A stretch of 64,000 nt of DNA from Thiotrichales bacterium (GTDB taxonomy: Bacteria; Pseudomonadota; Gammaproteobacteria; Beggiatoales; Beggiatoaceae): positions 1,359,677-1,423,676 of the forward strand of contig JADGDE010000001.1 in the NCBI GenBank assembly GCA_016745035.1. The letters are read 5' to 3'. Positions 34,843 through 42,831 of the stretch are shown here, in pieces. A program made the position numbers and the translations under genes. Below the pieces are notes generated by a model. The model was given only the letters and a program-made list of their open reading frames with translations, was not told where the DNA came from and made no database searches. Positions within the stretch are counted from its first letter, which is position 1. Every line of letters starts with the position of its first letter.

Positions 34843-35381
34843 AAGGCAACACCTGTAGCAATGCCCTTGCCGTCTAAATCTGTGCCTTGAATATTTAAAA
34901 TTAAGTTGTTGTCGCTAATGGCAGCGCTGACATTATCTAAAGTGAAATAATGCGCAATAAATTTCAGCGCATCGGCAACGGCTGCATAAATTTGTAATAA
35001 GTTAGTTTCGCTTAAAGCTTTGCCCTTGGATAAGTGCAGCCATGAACCAAGCACCGGGCGCATAATCAACTCATTTTTTGCCGTGGTGATGGCGTACTTG
35101 ATTAATTGCTCGATGTAGCTTGAATCGGTCAAGGTTTCGCCGGTTTCTGCATCAAAAGTGACTGGGGGCAAGGTGCTTTTTATTCGGCTAACGGTCTTAA
35201 TTTGTGCTGCTGGCGCTGAATAATAAGAAGGGCTAACAGCCGTTGCTTGACTTAATTTATCAATAATTAAATCAAGCTTTTCATCTAATGTGCTTGGGGC
35301 GGGGGCAATGGCAGACTCGGCAACAAAGGCGCTAAGATGCGCCGCCATTGCTTCACCTATATAACTAAAATCGTCGCTCAT
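34839..35381 (-). CDS. Probable baseplate protein of the gpW/gp25 type with N-terminal extension
   Basis: The 180-aa protein lies immediately before J, the place of gpW. Residues about 95-180 (IMRPVLGSWLHLSKGKAL, LKFIAHYFTLDNVSAAIS, NLILNIQGTDLDG) fit the gp25-like fold that seeds sheath assembly. Residues 1-90 are an extra helical and Ser/Ala/Pro-rich part that P2 gpW (115 aa) lacks. Family assignment comes from position plus weak similarity. Confidence 0.65.
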   Translation of the reverse strand: MSDDFSYIGEAMAAHLSAFVAESAIAPAPSTLDEKLDLIIDKLSQATAVSPSYYSAPAAQIKTVSRIKSTLPPVTFDAETGETLTDSSYIEQLIKYAITTAKNELIMRPVLGSWLHLSKGKALSETNLLQIYAAVADALKFIAHYFTLDNVSAAISDNNLILNIQGTDLDGKGIATGVAL

Positions 35382-35400
35382 TGCCCCGACCCCTCACATA

Positions 35401-35865
35401 TTAAACGGTGGTAGTGCCGTCAGGATTGGCTAAACCCGCTGGTGGAGTTTTACCCGCCTCTGACCACAAAGCATTCACAAAAGCTGTGCCTTGTGCGGTT
35501 GCTTTGGCTGCCAATTCGGCGCGGGTAATAAAATCCGCTGCTTGAGCGGTTAAGCCATTAACCAAGCCTTGCAAAGCAGTGATAGCTGCTTGTGCGGCGC
35601 TAACATCAGTTTGTAAAGTCGCAACAGCGCCTTCATTAGCGGTAACACGGGCAATCAAAGCTTCAAAAGCTTGATAACCTTCAGTGTTTGGATCACCATC
35701 CAATAAAGTGTTTAAGTTAGTGACCTTGGCTTGCAAAGCGACAAAATCGACATCGTGCAAATCCATAGAGCCTTGAATCAAGGCATTAATCAGGGCGACG
35801 GTATGGGCGGCTTCGGCTTCACCGATAGACTGTAAATGAGTTTCTAACTCAGCAGAAGTGGTCAT
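35401..35865 (-). CDS. Unknown coiled-coil protein in the baseplate block
   Basis: The 154-aa protein is helical, rich in Ala, Leu and Gln, with heptad patterns (AVATLQTDVSAAQAAITALQG). It ends with ALWSEAGKTPPAGLANPDG. Such proteins in phages often act as trimeric stalks or assembly factors. It starts 4 bp inside the end of the upstream 68-aa gene. No family recognised. Confidence 0.65.
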   Translation of the reverse strand: MTTSAELETHLQSIGEAEAAHTVALINALIQGSMDLHDVDFVALQAKVTNLNTLLDGDPNTEGYQAFEALIARVTANEGAVATLQTDVSAAQAAITALQGLVNGLTAQAADFITRAELAAKATAQGTAFVNALWSEAGKTPPAGLANPDGTTTV

Positions 35866-36068
35866 ATAGAGTTCCTTTTCAGGTCTTGGAGTTGGATCAA
35901 CTCCTGATTAAATTGATTAAATGGACTGTTTGCCCATTCAATTAGCCACGCTCTCTTGTCTCTCTCGCTCTCAAATTCAAAATTGTTATTTCCAACACTG
36001 ACAAGCTTTGCCCCGCCTAATTTCATACAGGCGGCAAGCCCCACTTTGTCTGTTATGATTTTGTGCAT
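35862..36068 (-). CDS. Small unknown protein in the baseplate block
   Basis: The 68-aa protein reads MHKIITDKVGLAACMKLGGAK then NNNFEFESERDKRAWLIEW. The pattern 'residue-rich start, GA/GG turn, F-E-F-E, W' resembles small phage proteins grouped as DUF5659 (my recollection, unchecked). It overlaps gene V by 16 bp and the next gene by 4 bp, which supports real translation. Confidence 0.6.
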   Translation of the reverse strand: MHKIITDKVGLAACMKLGGAKLVSVGNNNFEFESERDKRAWLIEWANSPFNQFNQELIQLQDLKRNSI

Positions 36069-36325
36069 ATCACACCCATTAAAAATCCGATTTCATCACC
36101 GCCAGCGGGGTGTATGACTAAACCTTGCTTGCCGACATGCTCAGCCGTTAAGCCCACATGCTCGAACGTATTAAGCCAAGCGCTTGTACCGCCTTTTGCA
36201 TACTCAACGCGGCACTGTGGCACACCCGCAAGCAAGCGAAACTTGACGATTTCACCTTGCCAGCACGACATCAAAAAACGCCGTCCTAGTTCTGCCATTG
36301 CTTGCTGTTGTTGTTCGCTATTCAC
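36053..36325 (-). CDS. Short baseplate spike-region protein (P2 gpV position)
   Basis: The 90-aa protein includes GEIVKFRLLAGVPQCRVEY and SAWLNTFEHVGLTAEHVGKQGLVIHPAGGDEIGFLMGV, read in parts. This resembles the OB-fold domain of gpV (phase 'V.G.QVVVLCPGGD...G.V'). P2 gpV is 211 aa, and the beta-helix spike part is missing here. Either the spike tip is encoded elsewhere or this is a shortened spike. It overlaps its neighbours by 8 and 16 bp. Confidence 0.65.
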   Translation of the reverse strand: MNSEQQQQAMAELGRRFLMSCWQGEIVKFRLLAGVPQCRVEYAKGGTSAWLNTFEHVGLTAEHVGKQGLVIHPAGGDEIGFLMGVICTKS

Positions 36326-36716
36326 TCAAAAGCACCTCAATCATGATGTCGATAGCCGCTTGCCAGTCGTCATCATTAGCTCCGAGCAACTCACGCTCAG
36401 GCATTTTTAACCCCTGTTGGTCAACACGCCCCAAGTGATGGATAAGCGCCAAGGTACTTGCACCTGAATAGCTCAAATAGCCCCTGTCACCCGTGACATT
36501 TCTTGCTCTCAATAAACGCCTAAAACCTGTCAACATTTTGCGCTTGCGGCGCTTGTTTTTTCGTGGCGTATAGCTGCTGCCATCGGCGTTGCGCTGCTGG
36601 GTTATGCGCTTGCGATTGACATCCCGCAAATACGCCAGCCCTTTTCTGATCGCCTGCCTGCGCTTTGCAGGTCGTGTGCGCTCAAATAAAAAATCTAATT
36701 CGTCAGTTTCTGCCAC
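36318..36716 (-). CDS. S: Phage virion morphogenesis protein (P2 gpS family)
   Basis: The 132-aa basic protein includes RQAIRKGLAYLRDVNRKRITQQRNADGSSY and PRKNKRRKRKML (in parts), then STLALIHHLG near the C-terminus, typical of gpS tail completion proteins. It overlaps R by 22 bp. Tail completion proteins R and S cap the tail before head joining. Confidence 0.82.
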   Translation of the reverse strand: MAETDELDFLFERTRPAKRRQAIRKGLAYLRDVNRKRITQQRNADGSSYTPRKNKRRKRKMLTGFRRLLRARNVTGDRGYLSYSGASTLALIHHLGRVDQQGLKMPERELLGANDDDWQAAIDIMIEVLLSE

Positions 36717-37114
36717 GGATAATCCAGCCAGTCACTTTCTACCGCCTCGCTACAAATGGCGATTTGTTGCGCCCCGTCACCATCCGTGTTACTGCTTTCT
36801 AACTGCTTAATATCAAAATAAAACGATAAATTAGTTGTGCCATTATTGAGTGGCACACTCTCATAATCGACTTGTGTCTCACCCTCATAATGGGCTAAAA
36901 ACATAGCTAAAACCGCCCGCGCCCGCGCTTCTTTGTCGATGGGCAAAGCCCCAAGCAATAAATGAATACTGGGTTCAACGGTCAAAACAAACGTTTTATC
37001 CAAACTACCAGGGCTAACAAAACCGCCGCCGATTTCCCAGACTTGTACCGATTCACTATCGACCAAACCCGAATCAATAAACCACTGCTTTAGCAGCTCG
37101 CTTTTACGCTTCAT
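36695..37114 (-). CDS. R: Tail completion protein (P2 gpR)
   Basis: The 139-aa protein starts MKRKSELLKQWFIDSGLV and has the gpR-like LLGALPIDKEARARAVLAMFLAHY segment. The following text, DYESVPLNNGTTNLSFYFDIKQLESS, is also family-like. It overlaps L by 4 bp and S by 22 bp. Confidence 0.82.
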   Translation of the reverse strand: MKRKSELLKQWFIDSGLVDSESVQVWEIGGGFVSPGSLDKTFVLTVEPSIHLLLGALPIDKEARARAVLAMFLAHYEGETQVDYESVPLNNGTTNLSFYFDIKQLESSNTDGDGAQQIAICSEAVESDWLDYPWQKLTN

Positions 37115-37566
37115 ATCAAGCTAATGGTGACGTTTTCATCACCGCGTATCATGTTGATACATTTATTGCCTTGTTCGTCGTAACTATCAGCCATTGCCGC
37201 CATTTGCTGGGCTTTATCGTTGGCAGCATGGGTGGTGTCATAATTGCGATAATGTGCCAAATTTTTCGCCGCTGCCTTGGAATAAACCGCGCTTTTGTAT
37301 AGCTCAATCACCGCAGGTTTTGGCAACTCAGATAATAAAAAGAAACCCATGCGAACCTGATCACAAACCCAGCCCATCAGTTCGTCATCCACCTCATACA
37401 TAGACAAGCGTAAATTTTCTAAAAGCGGCTTATCTTCGGTGTTATCAACGCGGTAATAATCCCGCAAAGCTTGCAAAGACAACTCAGGAAAAAAATCCGT
37501 GTCTGAGACAATCAAGCTGTCTGGTGTTTCTGTCGAAAAATCTGGAGCGGTTGGCATTACAGCCAC
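37111..37566 (-). CDS. L: Head completion protein (P2 gpL)
   Basis: The 151-aa protein includes FFPELSLQALRDYYRVDNT and LRLSMYEVDDELMGWVCDQV, and near the end the conserved AHYRNYDTTHAANDKAQ. It closes the capsid after packaging. In P2, L follows M directly; here two small membrane-type genes come between them. Confidence 0.88.
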   Translation of the reverse strand: MAVMPTAPDFSTETPDSLIVSDTDFFPELSLQALRDYYRVDNTEDKPLLENLRLSMYEVDDELMGWVCDQVRMGFFLLSELPKPAVIELYKSAVYSKAAAKNLAHYRNYDTTHAANDKAQQMAAMADSYDEQGNKCINMIRGDENVTISLI

Positions 37567-37880
37567 CCCAGTTTTTTACTAATCCAAGCGCCCACTACCG
37601 TTCCAGCGATACCTAACACCCAAGCCAGCGCTTTTTTAAAAGAGCGCCATTGCTCGGCTTCAGTTTTCAATGTGTCGATAACATCGCTTTGCTCATCTAG
37701 CACTTTTTGCATTCGGTCTAGTCGCTGTTCTGACGCTGTTTGACGCTCTTGCAGCTTAATTAGTGTTTTTACTTCGTCTGAAACTTCACCAACTTTAGAA
37801 TCAATTTGTAAAACCCGATCACCCAAACTATCTAGGCTTTGGATAATTAACTCTAATGTGTTGCTATCGTTTGCTGGCAT
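37557..37880 (-). CDS. Small coiled-coil membrane protein (lysis-associated, XhlA-like)
   Basis: The 107-aa protein has a long amphipathic coiled coil (SLGDRVLQIDSKVGEVSDEV ... QRLDRMQKVLDEQSDV) and one C-terminal membrane segment (ALAWVLGIAGTVVGAWI) followed by KKLGWL. XhlA-type proteins with this layout help holins or carry other membrane functions. It overlaps gene L by 10 bp. The neighbouring 60-aa gene is also a membrane protein, so the two may form a lysis pair, although no endolysin is seen. Confidence 0.65.
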   Translation of the reverse strand: MPANDSNTLELIIQSLDSLGDRVLQIDSKVGEVSDEVKTLIKLQERQTASEQRLDRMQKVLDEQSDVIDTLKTEAEQWRSFKKALAWVLGIAGTVVGAWISKKLGWL

Positions 37881-37887
37881 AATAAAA

Positions 37888-37947
37888 ACGCTTGTGTATG
37901 CCTGAGAGGCTTGGAGTCAGCTAAGACCCGCAAACACACACAAGCGT
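37888..37947 (-). other. 60-nt stem-loop element between two membrane-protein genes
   Basis: ACGCTTGTGT (37888-37897) and ACACAAGCGT (37938-37947) are a perfect 10-bp inverted repeat with 40 nt between. A smaller hairpin (GCCT-GAG-AGGC, 37900-37910) lies inside. The element fills the 81-bp gap in an otherwise overlapping gene run. It could be a structured RNA, a processing site or a protein-binding dyad. Confidence 0.6.
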
Positions 37948-37961
37948 GGCTCTAAGGAGAC

Positions 37962-38144
37962 CTAAGACTTGTCCGGTGTAAAACTAAAAATCAAACCGCT
38001 TAAAGCTGTACCGATACCAATAATGGATTCGGTCATTTCTGGCGAAACGGTAAAACCGACTGCACCCAGAAAACCAACCACGCCCAGCCAAGTTGAACGC
38101 TCTTTTGTCCGTTGCTCGAAATATTCTCGATTAATGCTCATCAT
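37962..38144 (-). CDS. Small membrane protein, candidate holin
   Basis: The 60-aa protein (MMSINREYFEQRTKERSTW...) has a charged N-terminus, one clear membrane stretch (LGVVGFLGAVGFTV), an acidic turn and a second hydrophobic segment (SIIGIGTALSGLIF). This fits a class II or III holin or a related phage membrane protein. It overlaps the M stop by 4 bp. Position between M and L is where other P2-like phages may carry lysis genes. Confidence 0.55.
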   Translation of the reverse strand: MMSINREYFEQRTKERSTWLGVVGFLGAVGFTVSPEMTESIIGIGTALSGLIFSFTPDKS

Positions 38145-38821
38145 TTACCTTTAGCGAGTTTTTTAGTCAGTGAATCAATACGGGTTTTAACACCAATATC
38201 GTGTTTAAGTTTTGTCGCTGTTTCCAAATAGACCAGCGCCTTTTCCGGTTCGCTCTCCATGAGTAAAATACCCATTAAGCGATAAATATAGGCGCTGAAG
38301 GATTCATTAATTGACCATGTACCCGCATCCACGCGCTCGAAAATTTCTGTAAAAACTGGCAACGGCTCAGAGTTGGATTTTTGGGCAGTATCTGCGACTT
38401 GAAACACAGCATCTGCGGCAAAGGTGGCCGCATTACGAGTGAAGCCAATCGCGCTTAAATCTTGCTCACTGACAACGGCATAATCAGCGAGTTCGAGCAT
38501 CCAATCCCAGTCCTGAATGTCCGCCGCCCAAACCAGATTAAATAGCAATACTTGGTTCTCATGCTGTTGTTCCGATGCCATCCATTGGATCAAATAGTTT
38601 TTATATTTAGCAACCAAATCCGGCTTGGTTTTATCACGGTCATCGTGATTAGGCATTGCCTTGAGCAACTTGTTATCAGCGATAACGGACACCAGCCAGA
38701 CTTTGAAATCAGGGGCGGCATTTTCGGGGATTAACAAACCATCACGAGGTTTACGCTTTACGGGCTTATTGACATCTTCAATTTTTTGACGATGCTTATT
38801 AATGAATTGACTGCCTATCAT
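38141..38821 (-). CDS. M: Terminase small subunit (P2 gpM)
   Basis: The 226-aa protein is the DNA-recognition/endonuclease partner of the terminase. Typical gpM pieces are LIPENAAPDFKVWLVSVIADNKLLKAMPN, in parts, and NQVLLFNLVWAADIQDWDWMLELADYAV. The C-terminal half is helical with tandem TPR-like text (KALVYLETATKLKHDIG). The ATG at 38821 overlaps the N stop (ATGA); a TTG at 38836 would be the alternative start. Confidence 0.9.
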   Translation of the reverse strand: MIGSQFINKHRQKIEDVNKPVKRKPRDGLLIPENAAPDFKVWLVSVIADNKLLKAMPNHDDRDKTKPDLVAKYKNYLIQWMASEQQHENQVLLFNLVWAADIQDWDWMLELADYAVVSEQDLSAIGFTRNAATFAADAVFQVADTAQKSNSEPLPVFTEIFERVDAGTWSINESFSAYIYRLMGILLMESEPEKALVYLETATKLKHDIGVKTRIDSLTKKLAKGK

Positions 38822-39933
38822 GCTGCTTTCTTCCAAGTCACATCACTCAAAGGAACCCAGTCACCACTAGCATTTTTGAATAGCAAGGCATCGGGATGAG
38901 CAACAGCACACCCTTCGATATGACCAATAACAAAGCCTTCATTACAATAGTGATAATCAACGATGCCTTTCATTTCATCACTTTGTTTTAAAGAGCGACG
39001 AACCGAGGTTTTTTGATAATAGTAATGCAGGTTTTTAGGATCGGTTAAAACCAAGCCATTTGCGGGAAACTCATTAGAGCGCTCAGGTTTAAAACCGCCG
39101 ATTTCATGGTTTTTTAGAATGGTTTGTAATGCCAACCGTTCCGAAGGGGTTTGAGTGTCACCAATCAAGCCTCCGGTTTCATTCAGAATGAGATTAGAGC
39201 CGACAATAGCGCGAGTGCTTAAGGGTTTGTTGCGGAAATACTCATGGAACATCTGTTGCTCCATCAAGTGAACCAGTTGATCTAAAGATTCAAAGCCGTT
39301 ATCCCCTGCGCCCTCACCAACATGGATAGGATCAATATCATAACCATTAGGAGATGCCGCGTTAGGCGTAATACCTAGCACTTGTTCTGGTGCTACATCA
39401 ATCATGTATTGAATCCAACCGGACTGGTTATCTTGTAACAGTGGGAATGTCACAGGGTCGGTATGGCTAGCGCGAAATTGACCATTCCAAGCTTTACGCA
39501 ATAAATCAGCAGCACGGACTTGAACTAACAGTTCTCTAAACAGGGGATAAAATTCAGCTTCACCCGCCCATTCATCAATGGTGTCCCAGTCGATAAGCGC
39601 ATCTGATTCATTTTCATGCAGCCGATATTCACGCTCACTTAAGCCAATGGGATTACTTGGACGGCGGTAATGATAAGGCGCACCTTGATCGGTTCCGGTG
39701 CTTTTGGATAAAGACCCTGTGGCATCCATCGTCACAATTTTGCCCACTTTTTCGCGCTTGCCTTTCATGGTAACTTTTTTCAAAAAGGCATTGCTTAATT
39801 GAAAAGCCTTGACCAATTCTTGCGCAATTTCTGGGGTCACATTAAATTGCATCCCCGGCTTTACGTGAGAGCCATAAACTTCTTGAACGATTTTAAATAT
39901 TTGATTAGCGACGTGATAGGCTTCTGGAGTCAT
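38818..39933 (-). CDS. N: Major capsid protein (P2 gpN)
   Basis: The 371-aa protein is the HK97-fold capsid subunit of the P2 family (gpN is 357 aa). Markers are VKPGMQFNVTPEIAQELVKAFQLSNAFLKKV near the start, GASYHYRRP-like APYHYRRPSNPIGL, and LVQVRAADLLRKAWNGQ. RAIVGSNLI and the final WVPLSDVTWKKAA are also seen. The N-terminus is probably trimmed by the protease encoded by the upstream gene. Confidence 0.92.
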   Translation of the reverse strand: MTPEAYHVANQIFKIVQEVYGSHVKPGMQFNVTPEIAQELVKAFQLSNAFLKKVTMKGKREKVGKIVTMDATGSLSKSTGTDQGAPYHYRRPSNPIGLSEREYRLHENESDALIDWDTIDEWAGEAEFYPLFRELLVQVRAADLLRKAWNGQFRASHTDPVTFPLLQDNQSGWIQYMIDVAPEQVLGITPNAASPNGYDIDPIHVGEGAGDNGFESLDQLVHLMEQQMFHEYFRNKPLSTRAIVGSNLILNETGGLIGDTQTPSERLALQTILKNHEIGGFKPERSNEFPANGLVLTDPKNLHYYYQKTSVRRSLKQSDEMKGIVDYHYCNEGFVIGHIEGCAVAHPDALLFKNASGDWVPLSDVTWKKAA

Positions 39934-39944
39934 TGTGCGACCTT

Positions 39945-40931
39945 CTAATAAGTGTATTTTGGTAAATCATCAGCACCGCCCTGATTTTCAGGAATGTGAG
40001 TGCTGTTATCCGGTGTGCTTAATTCCGCTACGAGTTTTTCTGCCTCTGCCAATTTTTCATTGGCAACTTGTGCTTCAGATTTTGCCGTTGCCAATTGTTC
40101 ATTAGCTGCTTTTAATTCCGCTTTGGCTTGGTCTAGCTCTTCGTTGTTTTCTTCCGCCATCGGTTGTTTACTCATGGTTTGCTGCATGGCTTGGATTTTT
40201 TTATCTAAGCTTTGCAACATAGTGGGAATGTGGTTGTCTTGGAGATCGCCATCAGCATGGCTGGCTTGAAAATGCTGGGCTAATAATTCGGGTTGGGGTG
40301 CGCCAAAAAGCTGGGCTAAGAGACTGGCTTTATTGCTTGGTGCTTCACCGCTGTCGTTGTCATCTTCGGGTTTGAACTTTTCAAGGTCGATAGGGTCGGT
40401 AATCGCATCAATTAAGCCCGCATCTAAGGCTTCGTTAGCGGTATACCACGTTTCAGAATCAAGCAAAGCCAACACCTCGGATTCTGTCTTACCTAGGCGC
40501 TGCTGATAATCAGGTATGACCGCTTTTTCATGCTTTTTCAGCACTTCAGCGCCTTTTAATATGTTTTTAGCATCACCCCGCGCAAAGCCCTGCGCTCTAT
40601 GAATCATCACCAAAGCATTTTGGGACATTTCAACTTTATCAGCGGCGAGCATAATCAAGCTGCCCATGCTCAAGGCGTAGCCCATCACGCGCACGGTGAC
40701 TTCAGCATCGTGCTGTTTGAGTAAGTTATAAATGGCTAAGCCATCATAGAACGTCCCTCCAAGGGTGTTTAAACGAACAGTGATAGCACTCACTTTACCC
40801 AAGTTTTTTAGGTCATCAGCAAAGCTGTTGACATTAATGCGCCAACCGCCAATCACGCCAAAAATATCAATATTGGCTTGGCGACCTTCTGCGCTCATGG
40901 TGTACCAGTTCTTGTGCTTCATATCTCGCAA
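39945..40931 (-). CDS. Head maturation protease (ClpP-type) fused to scaffold
   Basis: The 328-aa protein occupies the position of P2 gpO. Residues about 15-190 are a ClpP/S49-like serine protease: LNTLGGTFYDGLAIYNLL, GYALSMGSLIMLAADKV with the nucleophile Ser, ALVMIHRAQGFARG with the His, and SETWYTANEALDAGLID. Residues about 230-310 are a Lys/Glu/Ala coiled coil (AELKAANEQLATAKSEAQ), the scaffold part. The C-terminus ends in YTY. P2 gpO has the same architecture but a different-looking protease. It is the first gene of the leftward late operon. Confidence 0.88.
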   Translation of the reverse strand: MRDMKHKNWYTMSAEGRQANIDIFGVIGGWRINVNSFADDLKNLGKVSAITVRLNTLGGTFYDGLAIYNLLKQHDAEVTVRVMGYALSMGSLIMLAADKVEMSQNALVMIHRAQGFARGDAKNILKGAEVLKKHEKAVIPDYQQRLGKTESEVLALLDSETWYTANEALDAGLIDAITDPIDLEKFKPEDDNDSGEAPSNKASLLAQLFGAPQPELLAQHFQASHADGDLQDNHIPTMLQSLDKKIQAMQQTMSKQPMAEENNEELDQAKAELKAANEQLATAKSEAQVANEKLAEAEKLVAELSTPDNSTHIPENQGGADDLPKYTY

Positions 40932-40988
40932 TAATTACAGTTAAGTTAGGCTGTATTAACGCAATTATAACGATACAAAACAAGCGCC

Positions 40989-41020
40989 TTTTTTCCTAAC
41001 CTTTTGAATATAGGAAAAAA
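40989..41020. promoter_or_regulatory. Dyad between the divergent late operons
   Basis: TTTTTTCCTA (40989-40998) and TAGGAAAAAA (41011-41020) form a perfect 10-bp inverted repeat with a 12-bp spacer, in the 130-bp gap between the leftward (O-N-M) and rightward (P-Q-ogr) operons. P2 late promoters have Ogr sites with two half-sites 12 bp apart, so it is a good candidate site for the Ogr-like activator, although the half-site differs. Confidence 0.55.
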
Positions 41021-41061
41021 ACCCCAGCCAATAGACATAATAATCTTTAAAATTCATTGCT

Positions 41062-42831
41062 ATGCCTTATTCAGAAAAAACCGTAAATGATGCGCGGGCG
41101 TTGTGGCTTGAGGGTGTGCCTATCGCAGATATTACGAAAAAACTTAACATCAATAGCGAGCGCGTGGTTTACCAATGGCGGGACAAATTCGAGTGGGCAG
41201 CACTCAAGCTACCCGAAGCGCCATTGCTTGCCACTAGCCGAGCCTATAACCGCCTATTGGAGCAACTAGAAAGCGCCGATATAGAACAAGTCCATATCAT
41301 TACTAAAAAAATGGACAGACTTGCCGACATCATGCTGAAACTTGAAAAAGTCGAATCGGTACGACGGGGCGATAGCCCGGTACAAGGGCAAAGCCAAAAA
41401 CAAGAAAAGGGCGAGCGTAAGCCCAAGAAAAAACGAAACCAAATTGACGACATAGGCGAGGATGCTTTTAGCCAATTTGAAGCCGATATTCTCTACCCAC
41501 ACCAACGTATTTGGATTAAAGCTGGTGAAGATGAAAACACCAAACGTCAGCGCTTTATTCTCAAATCACGGCAAATCGGTGCAACCTTCACCTTTGCTTA
41601 TGAAGCCTTTAAAACTGCCACAACCAAAGGTCATCATCAAATTTTTATCTCATCAACCCGCGCTCAAGCAGAGGTATTCAAATCATTTATAAGCGTCATT
41701 GCCAAGCGGCATTTTGATGTGGAACTTTCAGGCAACCCCATCAAACTCAGCAACGGTGCAGAACTGCATTTTTTAAGTCCCAATTCCTTTGCCGATAGCC
41801 GCTCGGGTGATGTCTATTTTGATGAAGTGTTTAAGACCTATAAATTCCAAAAAATGGAAGAAATAGCCGCCCCAATGGCAACCCTAAAAGACTTCAAAAA
41901 AACCTATTTTTCCTCGCCAACCGCCATCAGTCATGAGGCTTATTTGATTTGGAGCGGTGAGCGCTATACCCGCTTTAACAAAGACGTAAAAATCAAAGTT
42001 GATAACTTAGATGCAATGAAGTTAGGACGCTTAGATGATGATGGTATCTGGCGCTGTGCTTGTACCATACACCACGCCATAGAAATGGGTTGGGATAAAG
42101 TAGACCTTGAACAATTACGCCAAGAAACCCCAGACCCACGGCTGTTTGCGGTGGTCTATGAGTGCGAGTTTATTGACGACAGCCAATCGGTGTTTGACCT
42201 AAACGACCTGTTAGCCTGCGCTGTGGACTCAAGGGAATGGCTAGATTTTGATATTGAAGATGATCGCCCTTATGGCAGCAATCCGGTAACAATCGGCTAT
42301 GACCCCGCAGGCACAGGTGACAATGCCAGCGCCGTGGTACTCAGCAAACCTGCGGGCATAGAAGAAAAATTCAGAATGCTAGAAAAGCTGGTATGGCGAC
42401 ACAAAAAAGCCCCCGACCAATGCAATGAAATTGAAAATCTAACAGAAATCTATTCTGTTGAACATTTAGAAATTGATAGCACTGGACCTGGTTATTTTGT
42501 CGGTGATTTTGTTGAAAAAATTTATCCCGATGTGATCCGTATTAAATACGATATCGAATATAAAACCGCAATGGTACAAAAAGCCCAAGCGGTCATCCGC
42601 GCACACCGCTTTGAATATGACGAAAATGATACCGATTTACCCTTGGCATTCTTAACTGTCAAACAAACCACCACCAAGCATAACCGAATCACCTACGCCT
42701 CCGACCACAAAAACCACAAACAAGTGGGGCATGGTGACGAGGCATGGGCAACCATGCACGCCTTCATGTGCGAAGACATGAATCCCCAACATATGACACA
42801 CAGCACCTATACGGTTTATGACAATGAATGA
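41062..42831 (+). CDS. P: Terminase large subunit / ATPase (P2 gpP)
   Basis: The 589-aa protein translocates DNA into the head. It has an N-terminal HTH (ADITKKLNINSERVVYQW), a Walker-A-like FILKSRQIGATFTFAYE, and a Walker B VYFDEVF. The RNase H-like nuclease part holds GYDPAGTGDNASAVVL and LEIDSTGPGYFVGDF, whose aspartates bind metal. P2 gpP is 590 aa. It overlaps Q by 14 bp. Confidence 0.94.
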   Translation: MPYSEKTVNDARALWLEGVPIADITKKLNINSERVVYQWRDKFEWAALKLPEAPLLATSRAYNRLLEQLESADIEQVHIITKKMDRLADIMLKLEKVESVRRGDSPVQGQSQKQEKGERKPKKKRNQIDDIGEDAFSQFEADILYPHQRIWIKAGEDENTKRQRFILKSRQIGATFTFAYEAFKTATTKGHHQIFISSTRAQAEVFKSFISVIAKRHFDVELSGNPIKLSNGAELHFLSPNSFADSRSGDVYFDEVFKTYKFQKMEEIAAPMATLKDFKKTYFSSPTAISHEAYLIWSGERYTRFNKDVKIKVDNLDAMKLGRLDDDGIWRCACTIHHAIEMGWDKVDLEQLRQETPDPRLFAVVYECEFIDDSQSVFDLNDLLACAVDSREWLDFDIEDDRPYGSNPVTIGYDPAGTGDNASAVVLSKPAGIEEKFRMLEKLVWRHKKAPDQCNEIENLTEIYSVEHLEIDSTGPGYFVGDFVEKIYPDVIRIKYDIEYKTAMVQKAQAVIRAHRFEYDENDTDLPLAFLTVKQTTTKHNRITYASDHKNHKQVGHGDEAWATMHAFMCEDMNPQHMTHSTYTVYDNE

